Shown piece by piece: positions 10,943 to 22,169 of a stretch of 64,000 nucleotides of DNA. Source of the DNA: Stomorhina lunata (taxonomy: Eukaryota > Arthropoda > Insecta > Diptera > Rhiniidae); the NCBI GenBank assembly GCA_933228675.1, contig OW121741.1, positions 121,048,418-121,112,417 on the forward strand, written 5' to 3'. The notes beneath the pieces are model-generated. The model was not told the DNA's origin and did no database searches. It saw only the letters and a list, made by a program, of their open reading frames with translations. Each line of letters begins with the position of its first letter. Position 1 is the first letter of the stretch. A program made the translations under genes and the position numbers.

Positions 10943-11289
10943 TTTTCTCACAATAAGAACGGAAGAATTTTCTCACTGATACTGAAGAGCACGCGCACTT
11001 GACGATGATAAAAAAATTAGATATCCCTTCGGTTTCGTTTGATAAATCTTTAGCATTTCAAGACTACATCAGCGTCATTGAGACTTCTTCCCACAAAAGT
11101 GGGATTTGATATTCATAAGTAGTTTCTATTCAGGAACTTCGGATGAGTAGTACTAAGTTTTGTAGAATCATTACTACTGGTTTTAATAACGCGTCAACGA
11201 GATAGCGTTAGTAAGTTATTTTGAAGCAAAAGTGCCAAAAAAAGTAATGTTCAAGAAACCTTAATTTCTGACTCAAACTGTGTCATCTT
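10943..11289. other. Non-repetitive intron 1 sequence
   Basis: Ordinary AT-rich intron with no feature seen. Confidence 0.6.
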
Positions 11290-11680
11290 ATTACAGTTGA
11301 ACTCTCCTAAAATTTTGGCTCGTCCTAAAATAAATAAGTCATCCTAAATATGCTGAGTCACTCAAAAACTGTTAAGTCAGGCTTAAACTTTTGAGTCATT
11401 CTAAAACTGTTGAGTCATCCAAAAACTTTTCTAAAGTTTTCTGACTCATGCTAAATCGGTATCATCTTCTACTAAAACTACTTACTCGTTTTCAAACTAC
11501 TGAGTCATCCAAAATCCACTGAGTCACCCTAAAATAATTTAGTCACCCTTAAACTGTTGTTGAGTGATTCTAAAACTTCTGTGTCACCCTAAAACTCCTT
11601 ATTCATCCCAAAAACTGTTGAGTCATTAGAAAACTGCTGATTCATGTTGATCTGCTGAATTATCCTACAATTGCTAAGAC
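11290..11680. repeat. 19-bp tandem array, degenerate (first block)
   Basis: Repeats of a unit near TGAGTCATCCTAAAACTGC (19 bp), heavily mutated. The block is followed at about 11680-11765 by a single-copy tail (GTTATCAGCTTGGAAAAAAT) that also follows the second block at about 15057-15140. The two blocks are therefore one duplicated array plus flank. Confidence 0.85.
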
Positions 11681-11765
11681 ATTTCGTTATCAGCTTGGAA
11701 AAAATAAATCTTTGATACTTTTTGAAAACTAGGTTGATTAGGAGGTATAAAAGGTAAAACCAACC

Positions 11766-13193
11766 ACGGCAATGTTTGTAGAAGATTTTAAAAAAATTTT
11801 GTAAATTTTTTTTTAACAAATTTTAAATAGATTTTTTAATAGAAATTTTTTTTTATAAAATTTTTATTAAAAATCCTTTTAATAACATTTTGAAAAAAAA
11901 AAATCTTTTAAAACTTCTATAGAAAAGTTATTGAGTTTGGAGTTTTTTCTCCGGATTTGGATAGGTCCCAATAGGAATTGTGCTAGGAAAATACATAAAA
12001 GAAAATTTATTTTAGGATTTGAATAGAAAGAATTTATTTCATACCATTTCGTTGTGATAGTTTTCAAATTTTTGCCAAATAAAAAAAAACTTCTTCTTTT
12101 ATAGTAAAGTCCAATAGCCCTTGAATTTAAATGTCGTTCTAAATTAGTCGACTGAGTCGGTCTAATGTACAAGTGTTGCTGGCTTTAGTTATTAATATGG
12201 ATTTAAATATATGTATGTATGTAAGTCCTTATATACGTTTGAATATCCAATTAATAACAAGAGAATATCAACAAAAAGTTAGAGCCATGCACAGTGAGAG
12301 ATTTTATAAATAGCTTGAAGATAATTAGTTGACTTATGATACCGTTTAATTAAAATTTAACCATGCTTTTACATACTAATCAATTATTCACCTTACATAT
12401 TTTTATAATACACCCACTGTGCGACGACAGCTTTGTACAAATTTATGCCTAATACACTTAGGGGTCATAAAAAGTAAAAGTGTATTTTATTACACTCATA
12501 CATTTAGCCTCTCATACACAGGACAACATATTTTTTTATTTTATGTTTTTACTGTTACAATTTATAAATTCCAAAATCTCGTTTACAGGAATAATAGCAC
12601 AAATGTAAATATAACAATTTTGATCATTGGGTAAATGTAAATTTTTTGCTCACTTGAATAACACAAATCTAAGTATGACAGTATTGAACTTTGGCTGGAA
12701 TTTTTCCTCCCTTCAATTACTAATTAAGTAAAATCTGGTATAACGGCTTTATATTTTTGCATAATTTTAGGAATTTTAAGATAATTAATTGAAAGCTTAG
12801 TTATATAAATAATTTCAAATATCCTTTAAGTATGCTACACAATTTTCGGCAAAATCTCATTCATTTAGATTTGAAACGGCTGAGTTAAACATTTGTTACA
12901 TATTACTTCATATTGGATATTTTGAGTTATACTACTTTTCATATAAGTAAGCAATATGTATGTATGTATTTATGTACTCCACGGCTTATGTCGTATGTGT
13001 TGGAGACAATGCGATTATCATGCAAAATACCTTTACAATATAACGGCTTAAAACATATTTTGTTTTATTTTCATACCACAGACCCAGTTTTATGAACAAT
13101 ATAAAAATTTATTGCTCGAGTTTTTATATTAGAAATTGAATTTTATAAAATTTAATATGAGTAGTTTGAAAAACTCTTAGTAATAAATTTGTG
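11766..13193. other. Non-repetitive intron 1 sequence
   Basis: AT-rich with no gene or array apparent. Small open frames here (11589-11819, 11879-12172 minus; 12419-12634, 12913-13095 plus) show no recognisable protein and no codon structure. Confidence 0.6.
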
Positions 13194-13424
13194 ATATCGC
13201 ACTTGTTCAACAGGAGGGTATTAACTCAAAATTTTTAAATTTTCACTTTTTTAAAGAAATTGATGTAAAAATCTGACATCATTCTCACTAAAATTTCACC
13301 AAAAAAACTACAGTTTTACCCCTCTTCCTTATATGAAACTAGTAGTAAAATAAAATAGTTTTTTGACTCTACTGAAAACTTAAAAATTTTAAGTTAATAC
13401 CCTCTTGTTGATCAAGTGCGATAT
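13194..13424. mobile_element. MITE with about 45-bp terminal inverted repeats
   Basis: A 231-bp element. The left end ATATCGCACTTGTTCAACAG and the inverse of the right end ATATCGCACTTGATCAACAA match over about 45 bp, through GGGTATTAACT and AAAATTTTTAA. It has no open frame. If the terminal ATAT is target-site duplication, the repeat proper begins CGCACTTG. Non-autonomous DNA transposon; the superfamily is not determined. Confidence 0.85.
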
Positions 13425-13611
13425 GTATGTAAATAGTTAGAGCAATTAAAGGAATGTTTGATATGAAAAAATGTTGACTATTTCATAGAAATAATAAATA
13501 CATGAACAAATTTATAAGAAAAAAAGTTATAATACAGAAATTAGTATATAAATTTTATTTTAAATTTTATTAAATATAAAAAACGTATAAAAACGAAAAA
13601 CAATTTTTAAC

Positions 13612-15056
13612 TGCAGCATTTCAAAACTGCAGAGTTATACTTAAACTGCTGAGTCATCTCGAAACTTTTAAGTCATCTTAAAACTATTGTGCCATCCTAA
13701 AACTGAAGACTCGTCCTAAAACTGCTGAGTTATCCTTAAACTACCGTGTCATCCTAAAACTGCTGTGTTATTATAAATTTATTGAATAATCCTAAAATTC
13801 TTGAGTCATCCCGACAAAATTTCTACCGGAATCAATAAACATGAAGCCGTGTCATCCTAAAACTGCTGTGTTATTATAAAATTATTGAATAATCCTAAAA
13901 TTCTTGAGTCATCCCGACAAAATTTCTACCGGAATCAATAAACATGAAGCAAATATTAAACACTTCCTTATATTGCTGTGTCATCTCTAAACTTTTTTCT
14001 CATGCTAAATCTGTGCCATCTTAAAACTGTTGATTTCTCCTAAAACTGATGCCTCGTCCCAAAACAACTGACTCATTCTAAGACTTCTTTCTGATTTACC
14101 CTAAAACTGTTGGATCATTCTAAAACTGCTGAGTCACCCTTAAATTGTTGAGTCATCCTAAAAGTTCTGAGTATTCCTTAAACTGTCAAGTCACTCAAAA
14201 ACTACTGCTCGTCCTAAAACTACAGAGTTATCTTAAAACTACTGAGTCATCTTAAAACTGATGAGTCATCCTAAAATTGATGAGTCATCTTAAGACGGCT
14301 GAGTTGGCCGACAAAATTTCTATCGGAATCAATATACATGAAGAAAATATTAAACACTTCCTTATATTGCTATGTTATCTCTAAACTTTTTTCTCATGCT
14401 AAATCTGTGTCATCTTAAAACTGTTGAGTTCTTCTAAAACTGATGCCTCGTCCCAAAACAACTGACTCGTTCTAAAATTTCTGATTTACCCTAAAACTGT
14501 TGGATCATTCTAAAACTGCTGAGTCACCCTTAAGTTGTTGAGTCATCCTAAAACTGCTTAGTACCCCCAAAAATATTAAATCATTCTAAAACTGCTGATC
14601 GTTCTAAAACTAAAATAGTTGAGTCATTCTAAAATTTCTGGATCATCCTAAAAATCCTGAGTCATCATAGAACTACTGAGTCACCCTAAAACTGTTAAGT
14701 CATTACAAAATTGCTGACTCATCTTAAAAGTTCTGAGTAACCCTAAAACTACTAGATCACCCTAAAACTGTTGAGTCGCCATAAAACTGTATCATTCTAA
14801 AACTGCTAAGTAATTCTTAAAATTTTGAGTCATCCTAAAAGTTCTGAGTCATTCTAAAACAGCTGAGTCATCCTAAAAGTTCTGAGTAATTCTAAAACTG
14901 TTGAGTCATTCTAAAACTACTGGGTTATCCTAAAACTTTTGAGTTATCCTAATACTTATAATTCATCCTAAAACTCCTGAGTCATCCTAGTACTGAGTCA
15001 TCCGAAAACTGCAGATTTATCTTGAACTGCTGAATTGTCCTACAAGGGCTGAGATA
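13612..15056. repeat. 19-bp tandem array (second block) with internal duplications
   Basis: About 1.4 kb of the TGAGTCATCCTAAAACTGC unit with substitutions and indels. A non-tandem cassette beginning CGACAAAATTTCTACCGGAA (reading to AACATGAAGC) appears at about 13813, 13915 and 14312. The last two extend together for about 150 bp, so larger segments have been duplicated inside the array. Confidence 0.9.
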
Positions 15057-15164
15057 TTTTGTTATCAGCTTGGAAAAAATACATCTTTGATACATTTTAG
15101 AAGACTGTACAAACTGCAATTAATAGGAATTAAAGGTAAAACCCCAGCCGTTGGTTCTTTCATT

Positions 15165-16520
15165 TATTCCTTTATTTTTATAAAAGATTTTCAAAATTTT
15201 TTTGTATAAAATTTTCCTTTAAAAAATTTTTATATAAAATTTTCCTTTAAAAAATTTTTATATAAAATTTTCCTTTAAAAAATTTTTATATAAAATTTTC
15301 CTTTAAAAAATTTTGGAGAGAAATTTTCTTTATTAAAGTTTTACATGCAAATGGTCTTTTTTCAAAATTTGTTCAGAAAAATTTTCTTCATAAAATTTTT
15401 AGTAAAAAAACTTCTTTTACAAAAAGTTTTTAAAAAGTAACTAAACGTTTTGGAGTTTTAGCAAGAGAAAAAAATTTCTTTATAAAATTTTTGGGCGAAA
15501 TTTTCTTTATACAATTTTTAATAGAGTAATTTTCTTTAGAAAATTTTTAACGAAAATGCTTGTTTTTAAAATTTTCTATATAAAATTTTCATGGAAGTTT
15601 TTAGTATTATTTTTTGTAAATTATAAATTTTTATTAAAAAAATATTATATTATACAGCCCAACACAAAAAAATGGGATTTTCTTTCAAAATTAAGATGGA
15701 AAAATTTTCTTTATAAAATTTTTAATAAAAAATTTTCTTTTCAAATTTCTATAGAACATTTTTTGAAAAGTTACTAAAAATTTTAGCAAGAGAAAAAAAT
15801 TTTCTTTATAAAATTTTTATATTGATTTTTTTTTAAAGAAAATGTTAGTTTTCAAAATTTTGCTAGAAAATTTTTTCTACATAAAATTTTTATGAAAATT
15901 TTTTTTGATTTTTTTTTTTTGAATTTTCTATTATAAAACTTTTCTTATATTACACAGCAAAAAATGGGATTTTCTTCCAAAGTTTAAATAGAAAAAAATT
16001 ATTTATACTATTTTTAGTAAAAAAATCGTTTTAAATTTGTATAGAAAAGTTTTAGAAAAGTTACTGAAAGTTTCGGAATTTTAGCAAGAGAAAAAATTTT
16101 CTTTATTAATTTTTTATAAATTTTTTTTTAAAGAAAATGTTCGTTTTTTAAATTTTTCAAGCTAATTTTTTCTATTTAAAATTTGTATGGGAATTTATTT
16201 TTTTTTAGTTTTTAAATATAAAACTTTTCTTACACAGCCCAACACAAAAAATGGGATTTTTTTCAAAATTTTAATGGAAAAATTTTCTTTATAAAATTTT
16301 TAGTAAAAAAATTTCATTCCAAATTTCTACAAAAATGTTTTTAAAGAGCTACTGAAAGTTTTGGAGTTTTAGCAAAAGAAAAAAAAGAGAAATTTTCTTT
16401 ACAAATTTTTTAAAGAAAATGTTTCTTTTAAAATTTTTATTAAAATTTTTGTTATACACAATTTTTATGGACAATTTTAATAATTTCTTTTAACAGTCCA
16501 ACCCGAAAAAATGTAACCTA
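15165..16520. repeat. Satellite of about 300 bp, 3-4 copies, over short AT repeats
   Basis: Landmarks recur at intervals of 260-326 bp: GCAAGAGAAAAAA at about 15461, 15786, 16084 and (variant GCAAAAGAAAAAA) 16371, and CAGCCCAACACAAAAAATGG at about 15656, 15955 (diverged) and 16235, with a diverged CAGTCCAACCCG at 16495. Between the landmarks are TTTTCTTTATAAAATTTTTA-like segments, and 15180-15330 is a short tandem run of these alone. The open frame at 15556-15777 is repeat-derived. Confidence 0.8.
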
Positions 16521-17021
16521 ATTTCGGTTTTTTTATTTTACTGAATGAATAAACCGTTTATTAGTTACGTAACTACAAATCGAGCTTAAGTTGTTACAAA
16601 AAGTGAATTAGAGGTATTGAAGCTCAGTACTAGATGCATAAAAATTAACTAAAAAATCTAATTTACCAAGAAAAGATTTCATTTTGTCGGACTGTGTTAT
16701 ATATTGTATATTGAGAGCCTATATTCAAAACCGTCTATGAAGCAATTTTTTCAAAATCACTTTTTACTGGCAGATTGTTGTTTTTTTATAATAGCTACAT
16801 CTCTTTTGATACAAGTCAGTGATAAGAAATCTATTTTAGAACTTTGGCTTAAATATATTGTGGAAGAAATATTTACTTGTATATAAATATTTTGGATATT
16901 AAACAGATTTTGCATCTCATAAAAAATATTCTATTTTGTTCATAGTCGGTATTGAATATGGAAAATAATCACACACTTTCAAAATTCTTCAAAATGAATT
17001 TTTATATCTTTCTTTACCCAC
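16521..17021. other. 5' part of intron 1, non-repetitive
   Basis: AT-rich sequence directly after the exon 1 donor. The small open frame at 16704-16886 is not recognisable. Confidence 0.6.
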
Positions 17022-18080
17022 CTGTGTATCGTTCGTCATCAGCTCCAGCGTATAGCCCGGCAAAAGTTTCTTCTTATTGATATGATCCACTGCCATTTGG
17101 GCGGCAAACAATTCACTTAAACCCTCTGGTCGAGGACCTCTCTTCGTGGACAACTCAAAGAGTCCCAGTAAAACTATTTTACCACGATTTTGTTGCATAT
17201 TTTTTTGTCGACTTAAAACACGTTCATTTTCAAAAACTTGATTGACCTTAAGATATTGTTGCTGCCACAGACCCAAAGTCAGAGACAGGGAAGAAGAGTT
17301 GTTTGCAGATGAGGAAGGGGAAATACTAGAGGAATTTGAATAGAATCTGTGTTTAGAATAACGACGTTGACGTGGAGATGTGAGGACATTGGGATGTTTG
17401 TTTGATGAAGTTAATGTTATTTTTGGTGTTGTCGTTAAAAAGGAAAAGGAAGTAAAATGATTGTCATTGATTTTTGTATGTGTCGTTGTTGTTGTTGTTG
17501 TTGGTGATGTAGTCGTCTTCTTCGACTTTGATGGGAATTCATTTTTAAATGCAATTTGGTGTTGTATTTTTGTTTGTTGTTGTTTTTGTTTTCTATTCAC
17601 TTTTATAGAGTTTTCAATTGATTTCGAGATTGTTTGCTTTTTGTTAACTTTTTCTAAATTCTTTTTTGAATTATTAACAGGACGGTTGTTTACGTTATTT
17701 GTTGTTGTCGTTAAATTTAAAATTGCTTTATATTGCTTTTTTTCACTTTGTAAAATATTAAATGTTTCATTTACACTAATTGACATGTTCGTTTGATTCG
17801 TTTTAATTTTATGTGAATTTTTATTACATTTTATTAAATTTCCATTAATTAAGAAAATATTTGCCGTGTCTGTTGGGACAACACTTGACGATGATGTCGA
17901 TGATGTTGGAATTGCTGATGCATTTGATGCAGTTGAGTTGTGTGTTTCTGCCGTCAACATATTGCACCTTGTCATACTAATTGGTACAATAATTGCCGTG
18001 GCCATTACTACCATATAAATGTATTGCAAATGATGGCGTGTATGTTGCCAACGCCATCGTTTTTGCTTTGTTTTTGACAT
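17022..18080 (-). CDS. GABA-B-R3: GABA-B-R3 coding exon 1: leader, low-complexity N-terminus, start of ligand-binding domain
   Basis: Encodes residues 1-353. The ATG at 18080 has a purine at -3 and is the first Met in the open frame. Residues 1-17 are basic, and residues about 18-37 are hydrophobic (YMVVMATAIIVPISM), which reads as a signal peptide or signal anchor; Met23, 26, 36 and 41 are alternative in-frame starts. Residues about 40-299 are Ser/Thr/Asn/Lys-rich with a poly-Thr run near 190-200 and no recognisable fold. From about residue 300 the sequence becomes conserved receptor (GKIVLLGLFELSTKRG, then LLPGYTLELMTNDTQ), which is strand 1 and helix 1 of lobe 1 of the Venus flytrap domain. 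The donor is CAG|GTGGGT at 17021; reading through it gives ten intron-coded residues before a stop. The long N-terminal extension agrees with my recollection that Drosophila R3 is about 1,300 residues. Whether 5' UTR exons lie further right is not visible. Confidence 0.9.
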
Positions 18081-19155
18081 TTCGTGTCCCTTGTCGTCGT
18101 CGTTGTCGCTTCTGCTGTTTTGCTTATCACTGTCAACACTGTCGTTTTGTTTAACCTTATTTTTTTAATTTTTATTGCAATTAATGGAAATTTTTTAATT
18201 AATTTTATTTTGATTTTTATTAGCTCTCTTTTTTGCATATTTTTGTTGTTTTAAAAAACATTCTTGTCAAATGAAAAGTTCAAGTTTTAAGAGTTTTTCT
18301 TGTGTTAAAGGTTAAATGTCACAAATTTAATTTTTGTTCACTCATTTTATGTTTTTCTTTGGAATTTTCTCTTACTTATTTGCTTAGGTCTGTGTTAATG
18401 AAATTTTTGAAATAATTAGCATACTTTTAGGGATTTAATTTATTGAGTTATTCTTTTAAAAATTCAAAGCAAATCTAAATCCAAGTTCGTCTAACTTGTT
18501 TTACATATTTAAATTCTAATAATAAAATATTGAAAACTTTAACTTCATTAAATTTGCACAACTTTCTATGTTCCACTTAAGCTTTAACTATTTCTATCAT
18601 ATATTAAACTTTCCAACAACTTCAATTTCTGTTCGAAAACAATTTAAAGGATAAATCTTACTATTCCAAAAGCAAGTCAAACAAGAAAAAAAGATCAGGA
18701 AATGTTCCCATAAATTTCATAACTTACATTTAAAACTTTTTTTCTCTGAAGCTAAACGTCCAGTTGAGATTCTGCAAAAGACTTGAAAAATAGTTTCCTT
18801 TAAAATGTTAAGGCTTTAAATGTTTCACTTAATACTACCAACTACTACAATTCAGTATATGTATAATAAATTTCAAATGTATTAGAAACATTGTGTGTCT
18901 GATAACTGCTTGAAAATTCTTATAGAATATATTTGAAATTCGAACAGAAATATTATGCGTGTACAAGAAGAGTATTAAATATTTAGAAATAAATGTCAAC
19001 AACTTGTTATATCAAATAACCTGTAAATCTTAAATGTGTGTAAGTATACATAAAGGTATTTGAAGATATTCTATGAATTCAGTAGAAGACACGTGTAACG
19101 CAAGATTAAGAAGAAAATAAATCTTTAATTAAATATCTTTTCAACATAAATAGAA
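18081..19155. other. Upstream flank / 5' UTR of GABA-B-R3
   Basis: Just upstream of the start codon, in the transcript sense, is a stretch of CGA/CAA-rich sequence (18085-18130) of the kind common in fly 5' leaders. Beyond it is AT-rich sequence. There is no convincing splice acceptor with a pyrimidine tract immediately upstream of the ATG, so exon 1 probably continues into 5' UTR here. No promoter element could be placed. Confidence 0.45.
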
Positions 19156-19159
19156 GTCA

Positions 19160-21262
19160 ATTGTGACAATTCTTCTATAGAAAATTAACATCATTAACAT
19201 TATCATCTGTAATAATTTATCTATAGAAAATTATCAGCTGTAATAATTTTTCTTTAGAAAATTATCACCAGTGATAATTTTTTAATAGAAAATTATCATA
19301 TGTAATAATTTTCTACAAAAATTATCACCGTGATAAATTTTCTATAGAAAATTTTCAGCTGTAATAATTTTTCTTTAGAAAATTATCACCTCTTATAAAT
19401 TTTTTTTAAAGAAAATTATCATCTGTAATAATCTTCTATAGAAAATTATCACCTGTAATGATTTTTCTACAGAAAATTATCAACTGTGATAACTTTTCTA
19501 CAGAAAATTATCACCTGTGATAATTTTTTAATAGAAAATTATCATCTGTAATAATTTTCTACAGAAAATTATCACCTGTGATAATTTTTCTATGGAAAAT
19601 TTTCAGCTGTAATAATATTTCTTTAGAAAATTATCACCTGTGATAATTTTTCTATAGAAAATTTTCAGCTGTAATAATATTTCTTTAAAATTATCACCTG
19701 TGATAATTTTTTTTAAAGAAAATTATCATCTGTAAAAATTTTCTATAGAAAATTATCACCTGAGATAATTTTTCTACAGAAAATTATAAACTGTGATAAC
19801 TTTTCTACAAAAAATCACAGGTGAGATAATTTTTCTATAAAAATTATCATCTGTGATATTTTTTGTATAGAAAATGTTCATCTGTGACAATTTTTCTATA
19901 GAAAGTTACATCTGTGATAATGTTTCTAAAGAAAATTATCATCTGTGATAATTTTTCCAGAGAAAATTATCATCTGTGATAATTTTTCTAGAGAAAATTA
20001 TCATATGTGATAATTTGTATATAGAAAATTATTATCTGTGATAATTTGTTTATAGAAATTTATCTTCAGCGATAATTTTCTATAGATAATTATAATCTGT
20101 TATAATTTTTGTAGAGAAAATTATTATCTGTGATAATTTTTCTAAAAAACATTATCATCTCTGATAATTTTTCAAGAGAAAATTATCATCTGTGATCATT
20201 TTTCAGGAGAAAATTATCATCTGTGATAATTTTTTTATTGAAAATGATCATCTATAGTAATTTTACATACAGTTACATCTGTGATAATGTTTCTAAAGAA
20301 AATTATCATCTGTGATAATTTTTCAAGAGAAAATTATCATCTGTGATAATTTTTCTAGAGAAAATTATCATATGTGATAATTTGTATATAGAAAATTATT
20401 ATCTGTGATAATTTGTTTATAGAAATTTATCTTCAGCGATAATTTTCTATATATAATTATAATCTGTCATAATTTTTGTAGAGAAAATTATTATCTGTGA
20501 TAATTTTTCTAAAAAACATTATCATCTCTGATAATTTTTCAAGAGAAAATTTTTATCATATGTGATCATTTTTCTGGAGAAAATTATCATCTGTGATAAT
20601 TTTTTTATTGAAAATGATCATCTATAGTAATTTTTCTATTGAAAATTATTATCTGTGACAATTTTTCTAGAGAAAGTTACATTTGTGATAATTTTTCTAA
20701 AGAAAATTATCATCTGTGATAGGTTTTCTAAGGAAGATTATTAGCTGTGATAATTTTACTATAGAATATCGTCTATGGTAACTTTTCGATTGAAAATTAT
20801 CATCTGTGATAATTTTTCTACAGAAGTTTATCATCTGTGATAATTTTTCTAAAGAAAATGATCATCTGTGATATGTTTCTAAAGAAAATTAGTAAATGTA
20901 ACAATTTTCCTATACAAAATTATCATTAGTGATATTTTTTCTACACAAAATTATAATCTGTGATAATTTTTCTAAAAATGATTATCTTTTGTGAGATTTT
21001 TTTTTAGAAATTGTTATTTGTGATAATTTTAAGTCTGTAATGTTTTTCTATAGAAAATTTCATCTGTGATAATTTTTCTATGGAAAATTATCATTTGTGA
21101 TAAATTTTCTATAGAAAATTATCAACGACAATTTTTTATCTAAAAACTATTATCGATGATAATTTTCCTATAAAAATTTTTATCTGTGAAAAATTTTTTA
21201 AAGAAAATTATCATCTTTGATATATTTTTTTTTGAAAATTTGTCATTTCAGATCATTTTTCG
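19160..21262. repeat. 31-bp dyad array with inverted GATA-type motifs
   Basis: About 65 units of 31 bp. Each has two dyads: the usual CTATAG/CTAGAG core and the linker TTATCATCTGTGATAA (for example 19936-19951), an inverted pair of TGATAA around a CANNTG centre. The array starts 1.1 kb upstream of the receptor start codon. A block of about 367 bp (from 19905) is repeated from 20272, showing higher-order duplication. Units near both borders are the most diverged. Confidence 0.93.
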
Positions 21263-22169
21263 ATACAATTATTTATTTGTTAAACAATTAAGCCAAAAAT
21301 TTAAACTAAATTTAATCTGTAACTGTATGACCCACTATCATAAAATGACTTTTCTGCCACTTATTTCTTATCTTAAATCCCCAAAAAATCACAAACCATA
21401 ACATCAAAATTTGTCCGAGAATAAAAACTTTTATTGTATTTCAAATATTATTAAATAAAACTTTTCTTTTGTCCTGTTTGTTCAAATACATTTTTGTATT
21501 TTTTGAAAATAAAAATTTTATTCATAAAATATTCGTATCTTAGAAACTTTCATTGCTAAAGTTTTGTCTCTCTCTCTACATTCTGCCTTCCTATTCTATG
21601 TTTTAAAGTCAATGGAAAAGAATTAAGTAATTCTATCTAGTAAATACGAGTACATACTTTGGTATATCGATGACTATAGAAAGAAAAGTACTTTTTAATT
21701 CACATACATTTTAAATAAGTAATAAAATATGATTACAGAATCAAGATAAAGGCCAAGTTTATTTAGTTCGAATAAGTTAAATATAAGTTAAAATAATACT
21801 TGCTATCAACTATTACAGCTCGTAGAGGTTTTTCCTTAATATACATAAGTACATAAGTATTAAAACAAGTGTGTAATAGAAAAAGTATATGAATTATTGA
21901 AAAACTTTTTAAAACTACTTAAAAGCTCAAGTGTCTAAGATGATTTAAAATATAATATTTATGAAATTTATTAAGTGGTTGACTCACATTTTCAAATAGT
22001 TAAAAATTATTTTATTGGGGAGAAAATAATAAATTTTAAAATAAGTATAACAATTAGATTTTGATAATTCTACTAGAAAAATATCACTAATTATTTTCTA
22101 AGGAAAAATTATCAAAGCTCATAAGTTTGTTTAGAAAATTATTATTTTCCTGTAAATTAAAGTCAATCA
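21263..22169. other. Spacer between arrays
   Basis: Non-repetitive AT-rich sequence with a CTCTCTCTC run near 21568. No gene is supported; the open frame at 21186-21401 starts inside the array. Confidence 0.6.

Larger units (their letters stand above)
3012..18080 (-). other. GABA-B-R3: GABA-B receptor subtype 3 gene, 5' two-thirds (runs off left edge)
   Basis: A class C G protein-coupled receptor gene in six visible coding exons. All five complete introns begin with GT and end with AG: intron 1 of 9,144 bp, intron 2 of 68, intron 3 of 248, intron 4 of 2,636 and intron 5 of 306. The exons join into 889 codons without a break; every junction is phase 0 except exon 5/6, which splits a Lys codon after its second base. 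Known of the family: insect GABA-B receptors are metabotropic GABA receptors of the neuronal plasma membrane. Subtype 3 is insect-specific and its ligand and partner are less settled than for R1/R2. The match to Drosophila R3 rests on long shared blocks in exons 2, 3, 5 and 6, recognised from memory. The missing part should hold TM3-TM7 and the cytoplasmic tail. Two long introns carry 11-bp minisatellites. Confidence 0.95.

Noticed and set aside
17461..17796. 111-codon open frame on the plus strand
   Set aside because: It is the antisense of the low-complexity part of GABA-B-R3 exon 1 (poly-Val from antisense of Thr/Asn/Gln codons).
18008..18238. Minus-strand open frame overlapping the start of exon 1 in another frame
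   Set aside because: It is mostly AT-rich leader with Lys/Ile runs and overlaps the well-supported start at 18080; it could at most be an upstream open frame, with no evidence of use.
19160..21262. A CRISPR-like arrangement of regularly spaced dyads
   Set aside because: The spacers are the same sequence as the repeats' other half, units are contiguous and degenerate, and the genome is clearly that of an intron-containing animal; this is a satellite.
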